From Rhodospirillales bacterium (GTDB lineage: Bacteria > Pseudomonadota > Alphaproteobacteria > Acetobacterales > Acetobacteraceae): a stretch of DNA of 40,323 nucleotides. A program made the translations under genes and the position numbers. Each line of letters opens with the position of its first letter. The stretch's first letter is position 1. The notes below the pieces were generated by a model, which ran no database searches, was not told the DNA's origin, and was given only the letters and a program-made list of their open reading frames with translations. Positions 15,222-29,057 of this stretch are shown one piece after another. The DNA lies in NCBI GenBank assembly GCA_025359905.1, contig JANYDF010000063.1, forward strand, positions 1 through 40,323. The letters are read 5' to 3'.

Positions 15222-16053
15222 GCCCAGCCTCCTGACGGCCCGCGCAGTAATCGGTATCCGAGCACACAAACAGTCGGCTGCCCCGGTCGTCGATGACGAC
15301 CTCATCCAGGTAGCTGTCCGCCGCACCGCACAGGCCGCAGACCTGCGGGGCGCGGGTGGCGCGGAACGGGTGGTCGTCGAAATCCAGGCTGCGCACCTCG
15401 GTCCACGGCGGCAGCGCATACAGCCGCTTCTCGCGGCCGGCGCCGAACAACTGCAACGCGGGCGACATGTGCAGTTTGGGGTTGTCGAAGGCCGGGATCG
15501 GGCTGGGCGACATCAGGTAGCGATGATTGGCCAGCACTGGGTAGTCGTAGCTGATCGACACGTGGCCGTAGCGCGTGACGTCCTCGTACAGCTTGACCTG
15601 CATCAGCCCATATTCAGCCAGCGCGTGCATCCGCGCCGCCTCGGCCCGGCTGGGTTCCAGCTTGGCCAGCGGTTCGGGCAGCGGCACCTGATAGACCATG
15701 ATCTGCCCGTCGCGCAGCGGCGTTTCCGGGATGCGGTGGCGGGTTTGGATCACTGTCGCCTGGGTGGTGACGGTGGTGGTGGCCACACCTGCGGTACGGG
15801 CGAAGAAGCGGCGGATCGACACGGCGTTGGTGGTGTCGTCGGCGCCCTGGTCGATCACCTTCAGAACGTCGGACGCGCCAAGCACGGCGGCGGTCAACTG
15901 GATGCCGCCGGTGCCCCAGCCATACGGCAACGGCATTTCGCGCCCGCCGAATGGGATCTGGTGGCCGGGAATGGCCACCGCTTTCAGCAGCGCACGGCGG
16001 ATCATGCGTTTGGTTTGTTCGTCCAGGTAGGCGAAGTTGTAGCCGTGGGTCAT
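15211..16053 (-). CDS. phnJ: Alpha-D-ribose 1-methylphosphonate 5-phosphate C-P lyase PhnJ
   Basis: This 280-aa radical-SAM enzyme breaks the carbon-phosphorus bond, releasing methane from methylphosphonate. The four conserved cysteines are visible in CGLC (about residue 240) and VCSDTDYC. The glycine known to carry the radical in E. coli corresponds to Gly30 here (VAIPGHQIPF). The long conserved stretch MPLPYGWGTGGIQLTAAVLG is intact. The start at 16053 (MTHGYNFAYLDEQTKRM) matches the family N-terminus. The 59 extra upstream codons fall in a repeat and are rejected. A repetitive palindromic element separates it from phnI. Confidence 0.96.
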   Translation of the reverse strand: MTHGYNFAYLDEQTKRMIRRALLKAVAIPGHQIPFGGREMPLPYGWGTGGIQLTAAVLGASDVLKVIDQGADDTTNAVSIRRFFARTAGVATTTVTTQATVIQTRHRIPETPLRDGQIMVYQVPLPEPLAKLEPSRAEAARMHALAEYGLMQVKLYEDVTRYGHVSISYDYPVLANHRYLMSPSPIPAFDNPKLHMSPALQLFGAGREKRLYALPPWTEVRSLDFDDHPFRATRAPQVCGLCGAADSYLDEVVIDDRGSRLFVCSDTDYCAGRQEAGHGG

Positions 16054-16076
16054 CGGGCCGCACCGCCGTCTGAAGA

Positions 16077-16206
16077 GCCCTCTCCGCCCTTTAGCGGGGA
16101 GAGGGTTGGGTGAGGTGGATTTCGCCGCGAGCGGATGATGGGGTCGGCTAGCACCGCCCACCTCACCCCGGCCCTCTCCCCTCGCAAGCGCGGGCGGAGA
16201 GGGGGC
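16077..16206. repeat. REP-like inverted repeat inside the phn operon
   Basis: Left arm 16077-16118, beginning CCCTCTCCGCCC and containing GGGGAGAGGGTTGGGTGAGG, pairs with right arm 16157-16206, containing CCACCTCACCCCGGCCCTCTCCCC and GGGCGGAGAGGG. The ~130-bp element can form a long imperfect hairpin in the mRNA between phnI and phnJ. It has the look of the CCTCTCCC/GGGAGAGG repeats common between genes in proteobacteria. It is the only large gap in an otherwise overlapping operon. Confidence 0.75.
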
Positions 16207-16219
16207 GTTGTTGCTCGCG

Positions 16220-17284
16220 TCATGCCCCACGCTCCCCGCGCATCCGCCGCACCGTCTCCAATTCGCTCTGAAAATCCACGTAATGCGGCAGTTTCAGGTG
16301 CTCGACGAAGCCGGTGGCTTCGATGTTGTCGCAGTGCGACAGCACGAATTCGACATTTTGGCTCGGCGCGGTGGCATCCTCGCCGAGTTCCTCGGCGCGC
16401 AGGCTACGGTCGACCAGCGCCATCGCCATCGCCTTGCGCTCGCTTTGCCCGAAGGCGAGGCCGTAGCCACGGGTGAATTGCGGCGGCTCGGTTTTGGACC
16501 CGGCGAACTGGGTCACCATCTGACACTCGGTCAGCGCGAGATCGCCGATCTCGATGGCGAAGCCGAGTTCGGGCGGTTCGATTTCCACCGCGACCTCGCC
16601 CATGCGAATTTCGCCGACGAACGGGTGGGTGTTGCCGTAGCCGCGCTGGGTGGCGTAGCCGAGCGCCAGCAGAAAACCTTCGTCGCCGCGCGCCAGGGCC
16701 TGCAAGCGGGCATCGCGCCCGGCGGGAAAGCCGAGCGGGGCGCGCGTGAGGTCGAACGGTTCGGCGCTGCCGGGGGCGTCGGCTTCGATCAACCCCTCCG
16801 CGCCGAGAATGTCGTGCACGCGCGGGGTGGCGGCATCGCTGGCGGCGGCCTCGGGCGCGGCGGGCGGGCGGGCTTCGGCGAGCAGCGCGAAATCCAGCAG
16901 GCGGTGGGTGTAGTCGGTGGTTGGGCCGAGCACTTGGCCGCCCGGCAGGTCTTTGAAGATGGCCGAAATCCGCCGCAGCGGGCGCATGCTGCCAGTGTCC
17001 ACCGGCAGACTGGCGGCAAAGCGGGGCAGGGTGGTGCGGTAGGCGCGCAGCAGAAACGCCGCCTCGATCAGATCGCCTTGCGCTTGCTTGATCGCCAGCG
17101 CCGCTAATTCGCGGTCGTATAACGAGCCTTCCGCCATCACCCGCTCGACCGCACGGCCAAGCTGAGCGGCGATTTGCTCCACGCCGAGTTCCGGCACCGC
17201 TGCCGCGCCGCGCCGCGCTTCGGCCAGCCACGCATGGGCGTTGTCGATCGCCCGCTCGCCGCCTTTGACCGCCACATAGGCCAC
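16220..17284 (-). CDS. phnI: C-P lyase core subunit PhnI
   Basis: This 354-aa protein is the subunit of the C-P lyase core that, with PhnG, PhnH and PhnL, transfers ribose triphosphate onto the phosphonate. The N-terminus MAYVAVKGGERAIDNAHAWL is diagnostic. Other family segments are LIEAAFLLRAYRTTLPRF, SMRPLRRISAIFKDLPGGQVLGPT, LGYATQRGYGNTHPFVGEIR, and SHCDNIEATGFVEHLKLPHYVDF. Translation begins at GTG 17284; the ribosome site GGAGGG lies in the last codons of phnH. The C-terminal end is close to the REP-like element. Confidence 0.95.
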   Translation of the reverse strand: MAYVAVKGGERAIDNAHAWLAEARRGAAAVPELGVEQIAAQLGRAVERVMAEGSLYDRELAALAIKQAQGDLIEAAFLLRAYRTTLPRFAASLPVDTGSMRPLRRISAIFKDLPGGQVLGPTTDYTHRLLDFALLAEARPPAAPEAAASDAATPRVHDILGAEGLIEADAPGSAEPFDLTRAPLGFPAGRDARLQALARGDEGFLLALGYATQRGYGNTHPFVGEIRMGEVAVEIEPPELGFAIEIGDLALTECQMVTQFAGSKTEPPQFTRGYGLAFGQSERKAMAMALVDRSLRAEELGEDATAPSQNVEFVLSHCDNIEATGFVEHLKLPHYVDFQSELETVRRMRGERGA

Positions 17285-17287
17285 GGC

Positions 17288-17863
17288 TTAGCCCTCCTGA
17301 ACCGACACGCTGCGCGGCAGGGCGGCGAGCGTGCGGCCGCAGCACAGCAGCAGGTCGATGCCGCGTGGATAAAGCGCGTGGTTGCTGGCCCAGCGCGCGG
17401 CGAAATCGTCCGGCAGCCCAGTGACAGCCAGCGTTTCCGGCGTGCGCAGACCGGGACCGGACAGACGCCACGCGGCACCGGTGCCGAGCGCTGCGACCTG
17501 AAGGATCAGCGTTGTGGAGTCCTCGGGGGCCACGTCGCTGCCCGAACCAAACTGGTCGAACGCAGGCAGATCGTCGGCCAACGCGAAGGCCGCCGCTGCA
17601 GGAGTGGCTACGAACGGCACGCCGCAGTGAAACGCCAGCCAGTCGCGCGCGGCGGCGAAAGCGGGCGGCAGCCACAGCGGGGTGTCGCCATCGGCCAGGG
17701 TGAGCAGTACGGCGGCAGTCGCTGGATGCAGCGATGGCGGCGCGGCGAGCGCGGTTCCGGCGGCGGCGATGCGGCCAGGATGCGCCAGCGCATCCAGCAC
17801 GGAGCGGAACGTGGCTTGGGCATCGGCCACCGGATCGGCGAAGCCGGGCAGATCGAGGCTCAT
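17288..17863 (-). CDS. phnH: C-P lyase core subunit PhnH
   Basis: This 191-aa PhnH is a structural subunit of the PhnGHIJ complex, of a fold related to PLP-dependent transferases but without the cofactor lysine. The conserved start is LPGFADPVADAQATFRSVLDALAHPGRI, followed by ALLLTLADGDTPLWL-like sequence and, near the end, FPRGIDLLL-like sequence (LYPRGIDLLLCCG). It overlaps phnG by four bases and is followed by phnI after three bases. Length fits the family. Confidence 0.93.
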   Translation of the reverse strand: MSLDLPGFADPVADAQATFRSVLDALAHPGRIAAAGTALAAPPSLHPATAAVLLTLADGDTPLWLPPAFAAARDWLAFHCGVPFVATPAAAAFALADDLPAFDQFGSGSDVAPEDSTTLILQVAALGTGAAWRLSGPGLRTPETLAVTGLPDDFAARWASNHALYPRGIDLLLCCGRTLAALPRSVSVQEG

Positions 17864-18324
17864 GAGCGCATCGTCGCCATAGTGAAGAAATCCACCTTGG
17901 TGGCCGCCGCGCGGCGGGCCAACGCGTCGCGCCGGGCGGATTCAACGCCTGCGAGCGGGGCAATCACCGAGGCTTGCAGCGCGGGGCGCAAGGCCGGGTC
18001 TTGCAGCGCGGCATCGAGGCGGGCGGCCAGTTCCGCCGCCTCGGTATCGCGCCCGGCGCGGTAGGCATGTCCGGCGAAGCCGCCAGCGCGCACGGTGCAG
18101 CGGGTGACGGTCATTTCGCCCAGGTTGAACGGCGCGCCGCCGCCGCCCGCCCGGCCGCGCACCATCGCCAGCCCCACCTCCGGGCCGCGCAACACGGTGT
18201 GCGGCGGCAGCGCGGGGGCATCTGCAAGGTACTGGCGCAGGGCGCAGGCCCCAGCGCGCGCCAGCACGCCCATCCAGTGCTGACGGTCGGCGGTGGCGAA
18301 CCCGGCGTCGGTCTCGTTCGGCAT
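17860..18324 (-). CDS. phnG: C-P lyase core subunit PhnG
   Basis: This 154-aa PhnG is the small subunit that partners PhnI in the first step of phosphonate activation. Family features are RQHWMGVLARAG near the start, the segment LRGPEVGLAMVRGRAGGGGAPFNLGEMTVTRC, and GHAYRAGRDTEAAELAARLDAALQD. It is the first gene of the phnGHIJKLM-DUF1045 operon. The start at 18324 lies 21 bp from the palindromic operator, so the operon is probably repressed by the divergently encoded PhnF. Confidence 0.93.
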   Translation of the reverse strand: MPNETDAGFATADRQHWMGVLARAGACALRQYLADAPALPPHTVLRGPEVGLAMVRGRAGGGGAPFNLGEMTVTRCTVRAGGFAGHAYRAGRDTEAAELAARLDAALQDPALRPALQASVIAPLAGVESARRDALARRAAATKVDFFTMATMRS

Positions 18325-18344
18325 GGCGTCCGGTAAAGTCCAGA

Positions 18345-18362
18345 TGTCTAGACAGCTAGACA
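18345..18362. promoter_or_regulatory. PhnF-type operator between divergent phnG and phnF
   Basis: TGTCTAGACAGCTAGACA is an exact palindrome (TGTCTAG-N4-CTAGACA) and also contains the shorter palindrome TGTCTAGACA. GntR/HutC-family repressors recognise GTxTAxAC-like sites, and PhnF proteins in particular use TGTCTAGACA-like sequences. It sits in the 101-bp divergent promoter region, so it could control both operons. Confidence 0.75.
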
Positions 18363-18425
18363 GGCTTGCGATTCTGCGTCAAGTAACGATGATGCCGGAT
18401 GCGGGCCGCAAAGGATGAAATTCGC

Positions 18426-19169
18426 ATGACGCCGCCGGACCGGACGGGCCCGTTGAGCCGCGACCAGGGCGTGACGCTATGGCGTCAAATCGTTCGCGCC
18501 GTGGAAACCGAGATCGCCGCCGGGGTGTTGGCGGTCGGCGCGAAACTGCCCACCGAGGCGCAGTTCGCCGCCCGCTTCGCCGTCAACCGCCACACGGTGC
18601 GCCGGGCGCTGGAAGAATTATCGCGCAACGGTCTGGTGCGGGTTGAGCAGGGGCGCGGCAGCTTCGTCGCCGAGGAAAGCCTCGACTACGAGGTGATGCC
18701 GCGCACCCGGTTCTCCGAATGGATCCGCAGCCACAACAAGGAGCCGTCCGGCCGCGTGCTGGAACTGCGCGAGACGGCGGCCGACGGCATCGTGGCGGCG
18801 GCGCTCGGCCTGCGGCTGGGCGCACGGGTGGTGCGCTTCGAGCGGCTTGGCTTGGCGGATGGCTTGCCGGTCAGTTTGAGCAGCCATCATTTTTCAACCC
18901 AGCGTCTGCCGGGCGTACTGGCGGCGTTGGATGAAACCGGCAGCGTGACGGCAGCGCTGGCGGCCTGCGGCGTGCCGGACTATCTGCGCCAGTCAACGCG
19001 GGTCACGGCGCGGCTGCCGCAGGGCAACGAGGCTGAATTGCTGCAAATGCCGCGTAACCGGCCGCTGCTGGTGGCGGAGAACGTCAATGTGGACCGGGCG
19101 GGAAGCGTGGTGGAATTTGCTTTAAGCCGGCATCCGACGCCACGCGTGCAGATTGTGTTCGAGCCATGA
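18426..19169 (+). CDS. phnF: GntR-family phosphonate regulator PhnF
   Basis: This 247-aa protein has an N-terminal winged helix-turn-helix (about 20-85: GAKLPTEAQFAARFAVNRHTVRRALEELSRNGLVRVEQGRGSFV) and a C-terminal UTRA effector domain (about 100-245), the HutC/PhnF subfamily layout. It probably represses the phn genes until a phosphonate-derived ligand binds. ATG 18426 is chosen over 18399 because AAAGGA stands ten bases before it. The stop overlaps the second phnM gene by ATGA. The palindrome at 18345 is its likely binding site. Confidence 0.9.
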   Translation: MTPPDRTGPLSRDQGVTLWRQIVRAVETEIAAGVLAVGAKLPTEAQFAARFAVNRHTVRRALEELSRNGLVRVEQGRGSFVAEESLDYEVMPRTRFSEWIRSHNKEPSGRVLELRETAADGIVAAALGLRLGARVVRFERLGLADGLPVSLSSHHFSTQRLPGVLAALDETGSVTAALAACGVPDYLRQSTRVTARLPQGNEAELLQMPRNRPLLVAENVNVDRAGSVVEFALSRHPTPRVQIVFEP

Positions 19170-20311
19170 GCCGGAAGCTGCACATAACCGGCGGGCGCGT
19201 GCTGTTGCCGGAGGGGTTTGCCGATGCCGATCTGGCGGCGGCCGGCGGCGTGATCGGCGCCGTATCCGAATCTGGGGCCCGCCGCCTGGACGCGCGCGGC
19301 TGGCTGGTGCTGCCCGGCATTGTCGATCTGCACGGCGATGCGTTCGAGCGGCAATTGCAGCCGCGCCCTGGGGTGAATTTTCCCGCCCCGGTGGCGCTGG
19401 CCGACACCGAGCGGCAATTGCTGGCCAACGGTATCACCACCGCGTTTCACGGCGTGACGTTGTCGTGGGAGCCGGGGTTGCGCGGGCTGGAGACGTGGCG
19501 AGCCCTGACGGCGGCGGTATTCGCGCAGTCCTGGGTCTGCGACATGCGGCTGCATCTGCGGTGGGAAGCGTTCAATCTCGACGCCCTGCCGGTGGCGCTG
19601 GCCGACATCGCCGCCGGGCGCGTCGGGTTGCTGGCGTTCAACGATCACACGCCGGAAATCCTGCCCCGCCTGGAAAACCCGGCCAAGGCGGCGAAATACG
19701 CCGAACGGGCCGGGGTGAGCGTGGCGGCACTGCGCGATATCGGCAGTGCGGCAGCGGCGCGCGAGGCCGAGGTGGCTGGCGCGCTCGCAGCCCTGGCGGC
19801 GGCAGCACGGGTGGCGGGCGTGGCGATGGCCAGCCATGACGACGACAGTATCCCTGGCCGCGACGCGTTTCGCGCACTGGGCGCACGGATCAGCGAATTC
19901 CCGATGACCGAGCCGGTGGCGCGCGCGGCGCGGGCGGCAGGCGATTTCGTGGTGATGGGCAGCCCGAACGTGGTGCGCGGCGGCTCGCATCTCGGCTGGG
20001 CCTCGGCGGCAGCGATGGCCGAAGCCGGGGTCTGCACCGTGCTGACCAGCGACTATTTCTATCCGTGTCTGGCCTTGGCGCCGTTCGTGCTGGCCGATCG
20101 CGGCGTGCTGGATTTGGCGCGCGCCTGGGCGCTGGTGTCGAGCAATCCGGCGGCGGCGGCGGGCTTGACGGATCGCGGCCGTTTGATGCCGGGGCAACGT
20201 GCCGATGTGGTGCTGGTGGATGCGTCCGGCACACGGCCACGCGTGATGGCGGCGATTGCGGCGGGCCGGCTTGGGTATCTAACGGCGGAGGCGGCCGAAC
20301 GCCTGAGTTAG
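19166..20311 (+). CDS. Second PhnM-type phosphonate-locus amidohydrolase
   Basis: This 381-aa protein is a PhnM homologue that differs clearly from the one at 12639. The metal-site stretch reads VDLHGDAFERQLQPRPGVNF, where the operon copy has HTDNLERQ. Other shared landmarks are FNDHTPEILP, ASHDDDSIPG, PNVVRGGSHLGWASA, and SDYFYP. It is co-transcribed with phnF through an ATGA overlap. Known alphaproteobacterial phn loci sometimes carry two phnM genes. The second may act on another ribose-phosphonate or on the same triphosphate; substrate is unknown. The enzyme should be cytoplasmic, as no signal is visible. Confidence 0.85.
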   Translation: MSRKLHITGGRVLLPEGFADADLAAAGGVIGAVSESGARRLDARGWLVLPGIVDLHGDAFERQLQPRPGVNFPAPVALADTERQLLANGITTAFHGVTLSWEPGLRGLETWRALTAAVFAQSWVCDMRLHLRWEAFNLDALPVALADIAAGRVGLLAFNDHTPEILPRLENPAKAAKYAERAGVSVAALRDIGSAAAAREAEVAGALAALAAAARVAGVAMASHDDDSIPGRDAFRALGARISEFPMTEPVARAARAAGDFVVMGSPNVVRGGSHLGWASAAAMAEAGVCTVLTSDYFYPCLALAPFVLADRGVLDLARAWALVSSNPAAAAGLTDRGRLMPGQRADVVLVDASGTRPRVMAAIAAGRLGYLTAEAAERLS

Positions 20312-20320
20312 CGGCCGCTA

Positions 20321-21001
20321 CTAGCGATCCGGCGAGGGGACGCCATTGGTGCCGCTGCCGCAGCCCGTACCGCTGCCGCCTGAGCCGCTGCAAATGCTGG
20401 TTACGGTGTTCTTGGTCACGGTCCACTTGCCAACCGCCGGGCTGACGATGCCGGAGAACGCCGTGACATAAGGCTGGCCGCCGCTGCTGACCCAGCAGCC
20501 GGACACCCCTGTGCAGGACTTGTAATACGTTATGAGCCAAGACTGATCCGCCGACGTGCGGGTCATGCCAGCGCGGGGCAGCGTCACCGTAGTGGACAGC
20601 GTGTTGGTCGAGGACGCAAAATGGTCGGTCCCCACCAAAGGGACCGTCTTGGTCAGGTTATTGCTGTCCGCCTGGATGATCCACGACGCGATATTGCCCG
20701 CCGAATCGGTGCTGACCGCGAAGGTCTGCACCGGCAGCGAGAAATTTCCCGCAGCGACCGGCGCCCACACGCGGATATTGGCAGCCGAGGTGCCGGGCGG
20801 CAGTCCGGAATAAGTGCTTGAGGGGGTTAGCAACGCAGGCACGGTGATGGCCACCGAGATATAGCCGGAGCTCCCAGCAAAATGCGGGCCGGTATAGGCA
20901 TAAGTATAGGTATACGCAGTTCCCGCGACTGCGTTCGCTGCCAGCAAGATCAACGCGGCAGCCGCCGCCGTTCCTGCCAGCCATTGATGAAAGCGCCGCA
21001 T
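20321..21001 (-). CDS. Secreted protein of unknown function
   Basis: This 226-aa protein begins at ATG 21001 with a basic start and a hydrophobic signal (MRRFHQWLAGTAAAAALILL) that is likely cut after NAVAG. The mature part is rich in Ser/Thr/Gly with beta-strand-like segments such as AYTYTYAYTGPHF and SGYISVAITVPALL. Two cysteine pairs (KSCTGVSGCWV and SICSGSGGSGTGCGSG) may form disulfides. The opening recalls proteins of the PEP-CTERM group, but there is no PEP motif or terminal anchor, so it is not one. The context, convergent with phnM2, gives no clue. Confidence 0.6.
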   Translation of the reverse strand: MRRFHQWLAGTAAAAALILLAANAVAGTAYTYTYAYTGPHFAGSSGYISVAITVPALLTPSSTYSGLPPGTSAANIRVWAPVAAGNFSLPVQTFAVSTDSAGNIASWIIQADSNNLTKTVPLVGTDHFASSTNTLSTTVTLPRAGMTRTSADQSWLITYYKSCTGVSGCWVSSGGQPYVTAFSGIVSPAVGKWTVTKNTVTSICSGSGGSGTGCGSGTNGVPSPDR

Positions 21002-21190
21002 CGGCACGCTCCAAATATTAGCGGCTTTGTCCCTCATGCCCCATCTTTGGCACCGCCAGCGATGGGCATTCACGTTAGAAGGAACAAACGACCACAAAGT
21101 CATGAAATGTTGCTCTCGATGAGGTGAAGTGTCCAGTGCAAAATTTGAGATCGTGGTCAGCAGCGTGCTGGCAGCATAGCTTGGCCCCGC

Positions 21191-22657
21191 TCAAGTGCCG
21201 CAAAACGTGGCGCGCACCCGTTCCTCTGGCTTGGGCGGCAGCCGGTAGCGGGCATTTTCCGGCTGATCGTCGCGCGGCCGCGCCAGCACCGCCAGCAAGT
21301 CCGTGAACGGAGTGAAGTCGCCGCGCTCGACGGCGGCGGTGATAGCGGCTTCGACCTGATGGTTGCGCGGAATGAAGGCCGGGTTGGCATGGCGCATGGC
21401 AACCGGGTCGTGCCCCGCGTTCGCCAGCGCCTGCCGCCAAGCGGGCGCCCAACTGTCGTAGGCGGCAGGATCGGTGAATTGCGCGCGCGCCGCAGCATCG
21501 CCAGCCACATCTTGCGCCGCATCGGCTAGACTGCGGAAGGTCAGGGTGAAATCTGCGGCATTTTCGCTCATGCGCTGCAACAAATCCTGCACCAATTCGA
21601 CGCCCTGCGGGCTGGCGGCGGGCAGGCCGAGTTTGCGGCACAACCCAGCCTCGTAGGCCGCCATGAAACGCGGGCGGAAGCTGGCGAGCGCTGCCTTGGC
21701 GGTCTCGATGGCGGCGTCCTCGTTGTCCGCCAGCAGCGGCAGCAGGGTTTCGGCCAGCCGCGTCAGGTTCCAATGCGCGATGGACGGCTGATTGCCGTAG
21801 GCGTAGCGGCCTTGCTGGTCGATGGAACTCAACACCGTGCCGGGGTCGTAAGCGTCCATGAAAGCGCAGGGGCCGTAGTCGATGGTCTCACCGGCGACCG
21901 ACATGTTGTCGGTGTTCATCACGCCGTGGATGAAGCCGATCAGCAGCCACTGAGCGACCAGATCGGCTTGCCGGGCGGCGACGGCTTCCAGCAGCGCACG
22001 GTATGGTTCGGCGGCGTCGGCGGCTTCTGGGTAGTGGCGGGCGATCGTGTAGTCGGCCAGCAGCCGCAGCGCCTCGGTGTCGCGGCGGGCGGCGAAATAC
22101 TGAAAGGTGCCGGTGCGGATGTGGCTGGCGGCGACGCGGGTGAACACGGCGCCGGGCAGCACTGCCTCGCGCCATACCGCCTCGCCGGTGGTCACCGCCG
22201 CCAAAGCGCGGGTGGTCGGCACGCCGAGTGCTGCCATGGCTTCGCTGACGATGTACTCGCGCAACACCGGGCCGAGCGCCGCACGGCCGTCACCACGGCG
22301 GGAGAACGGCGTGGGGCCCGCACCTTTCAACGTGATATCGCGCCGCACCCCATCGCCGCCCACGATTTCGCCGAGCAGAATGGCGCGGCCGTCGCCGAGT
22401 TGCGGCACGAAATTGCCGAACTGGTGCCCGGCATAGGCTTGCGCTACCGGATCGGCGCCCGCCGGCACCACGTTGCCGGCCAGAACCGCCGTGCCGGCGG
22501 GGCTGGCCAACGCTTCGCCGTCCAGGCCGAGGCTTTCGGCCAGCGCCACGTTCACCCGGATCGGCTGCGGGGCCGCTACCTGCGTCGGCGGCAGCCGGGC
22601 GAAGAAGCGTTCGGGCAGTTTGGCGTAGGTGTTATCGAAGCGAAACTGCGGCGTCAT
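21191..22657 (-). CDS. selO: Protein adenylyltransferase SelO (YdiU/UPF0061)
   Basis: This 488-aa pseudokinase-fold enzyme transfers AMP from ATP to Ser/Thr/Tyr of target proteins, a redox-stress function. Family stretches are [14 protein letters not shown] at the N-terminus, [49 protein letters not shown], and the metal/catalytic [21 protein letters not shown] single cysteine lies near the C-terminus (FCGT), where animal homologues carry selenocysteine. ATG 22657 starts the conserved region; the ATG at 22699 has a Shine-Dalgarno only two bases away and is unlikely. It lies downstream of the gltBD operon with no overlap. Confidence 0.92.
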   Translation of the reverse strand: MTPQFRFDNTYAKLPERFFARLPPTQVAAPQPIRVNVALAESLGLDGEALASPAGTAVLAGNVVPAGADPVAQAYAGHQFGNFVPQLGDGRAILLGEIVGGDGVRRDITLKGAGPTPFSRRGDGRAALGPVLREYIVSEAMAALGVPTTRALAAVTTGEAVWREAVLPGAVFTRVAASHIRTGTFQYFAARRDTEALRLLADYTIARHYPEAADAAEPYRALLEAVAARQADLVAQWLLIGFIHGVMNTDNMSVAGETIDYGPCAFMDAYDPGTVLSSIDQQGRYAYGNQPSIAHWNLTRLAETLLPLLADNEDAAIETAKAALASFRPRFMAAYEAGLCRKLGLPAASPQGVELVQDLLQRMSENAADFTLTFRSLADAAQDVAGDAAARAQFTDPAAYDSWAPAWRQALANAGHDPVAMRHANPAFIPRNHQVEAAITAAVERGDFTPFTDLLAVLARPRDDQPENARYRLPPKPEERVRATFCGT

Positions 22658-22741
22658 GGTTCCGTCGGCTCCCGCCGCGCTGGGGTGCGGCGCGGCCATT
22701 CCTATAGAATGTGACGCCGCGTCCGGGCGGCAAGCCGGGGA

Positions 22742-24181
22742 TTAGCCCCCGGCGGTCAGAAATGCGTCAATCGAGCTGGCGCACTGGCGGCCTTCGCGGA
22801 TCGCCCACACCACCAGCGACTGGCCGCGCCGCATGTCGCCAGCGGCGAACACCTTGGCCGCCGAGCTGCGGTAGTCCTTGACGTTGGCGGCGACGTTGCC
22901 GCGCGGGTCGAGCGCCAGCCCGGACTGCTCGATCATCCCCTGCCGCACCGGGCCAAGGAAGCCCATCGCCAGCAGCACCAGATCGGCGCGCAGTTGGAAG
23001 GTGCTGCCGGGAATTTCGCGCATCGCCATGCGGCCATCCGCCCCCGGCGCCCACTCGACGCGCACGCAGTCAAGCGCGGTCACTTGCCCGTCTGCGCCGT
23101 TGGCCACCTTGGTCAACACCGCCCAGTCGCGGGTGCAGCCTTCCTCATGCGCGGCGGACGTGCGCAGCCGGTTCGGCCAATTCGGCCACGTGAGCGCTTT
23201 GTTTTCCTTGACCGGCGGCTTGGGCATGATTTCGATCTGCGTCACCGAAGCGGCGCCCTGGCGGATCGACGTGCCGACGCAGTCCGCCCCGGTGTCGCCG
23301 CCGCCGATGACGACGACGTGCTTGCCGGTGGCACCGATCGTGCCGTTCGGTGCGGCGGCGGCTTCATTGTCGCCTGCGCCGCGCTTGTTCTGCTGGGTCA
23401 GGAAATCCATCGCAAAATGGATGCCGTCCAACGTGCGGCCGGGAACTTCCAGGTCGCGCGGCTGCTCGGCGCCGCCGCATAGCGCCACGGCGTCGAACTC
23501 GGCGACCAACTGGTCCATCGGCAGCGTGACGCCGACGGCGACACCGGTGCGGAACACCACGCCTTCGGCTTCCATCTGGGCCACGCGGCGGTCGATCTGC
23601 GCCTTTTCCAGCTTGAAGTCGGGGATGCCGTACCGCATCAGGCCGCCGATGCGGTCGCTCTTTTCGAACAGCGTCACCGCATGGCCGGCGCGGGCCAATT
23701 GCTGCGCCGCAGACATTCCAGCCGGGCCGGACCCCACGACGGCGACACGCTTGCCCGACAGCTTGGCCGGCGGCTGCGGCACGATCCAGCCTTCCTGCCA
23801 GCCCTTATCGACGATGGCGCATTCCAGCGTCTGGATCGTCACCGGCGCATCCTGCAAGTTCAGAGTGCAGGAAGCTTCGCAAGGCGCCGGACAGATCCGC
23901 CCGGTGAATTCGGGGAAGTTGTTGGTGGCGTGCAGCGATTCCAGTGCTGCCTGCCATTCCCCCCGGTACACCAGATCGTTCCAGTCCGGGATATCGTTAT
24001 TGACCGGGCAGCCGCTGTGACAGAACGGTATGCCGCAATCCATGCAGCGCGCGCCCTGCTTGGCCAAGTCCGCTTCCGGCAGCGGCACCAAGTACTCGCT
24101 CCAGTTCGCCTTGCGCTGCTCGGGCTTGATATAGCCGCGATTGCGCCGCGCAATATTGATGAATCCGGTGGGATTGCCCAT
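22742..24181 (-). CDS. gltD: Glutamate synthase (NADPH) small subunit
   Basis: This 479-aa protein supplies electrons from NADPH to the large subunit during glutamate formation from glutamine and 2-oxoglutarate. The N-terminal iron-sulfur region has the cysteines [22 protein letters not shown] and CPAPCEASC. The FAD-binding site is [21 protein letters not shown] and the NADPH site is [22 protein letters not shown] near the end ([18 protein letters not shown]) completes the FAD domain. It follows gltB after 28 bp. Length is normal. Confidence 0.96.
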   Translation of the reverse strand: MGNPTGFINIARRNRGYIKPEQRKANWSEYLVPLPEADLAKQGARCMDCGIPFCHSGCPVNNDIPDWNDLVYRGEWQAALESLHATNNFPEFTGRICPAPCEASCTLNLQDAPVTIQTLECAIVDKGWQEGWIVPQPPAKLSGKRVAVVGSGPAGMSAAQQLARAGHAVTLFEKSDRIGGLMRYGIPDFKLEKAQIDRRVAQMEAEGVVFRTGVAVGVTLPMDQLVAEFDAVALCGGAEQPRDLEVPGRTLDGIHFAMDFLTQQNKRGAGDNEAAAAPNGTIGATGKHVVVIGGGDTGADCVGTSIRQGAASVTQIEIMPKPPVKENKALTWPNWPNRLRTSAAHEEGCTRDWAVLTKVANGADGQVTALDCVRVEWAPGADGRMAMREIPGSTFQLRADLVLLAMGFLGPVRQGMIEQSGLALDPRGNVAANVKDYRSSAAKVFAAGDMRRGQSLVVWAIREGRQCASSIDAFLTAGG

Positions 24182-24209
24182 CGCGTCCGTTCCTCAGCAA
24201 TGCCCGTGG

Positions 24210-28861
<4,652 letters not shown>

Positions 28862-29057
28862 CTCGTTTGGTCAACCGCCTGCGCCTGAGATCAAAACCAC
28901 GCTGTCCGCACCGGGCTGCCGCGCTGTCGAAGCGGGCAGTCCAGCACCAGCCGCACGGGGTCGCCGGGCGGCTTGCCGGATTGACTTACCGTTAGCTTGC
29001 GGATCGCACAACTGAGGGTGTGACAGTTGCCGGACAGGCGGCTTTGGGCGGCAATGG

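Noticed and set aside
16054-16230. 59-codon upstream extension of phnJ
   Set aside because: The stretch lies in a palindromic repeat and the family N-terminus begins at 16053.
20321-21001. PEP-CTERM protein
   Set aside because: There is no C-terminal PEP motif, hydrophobic helix or basic end.
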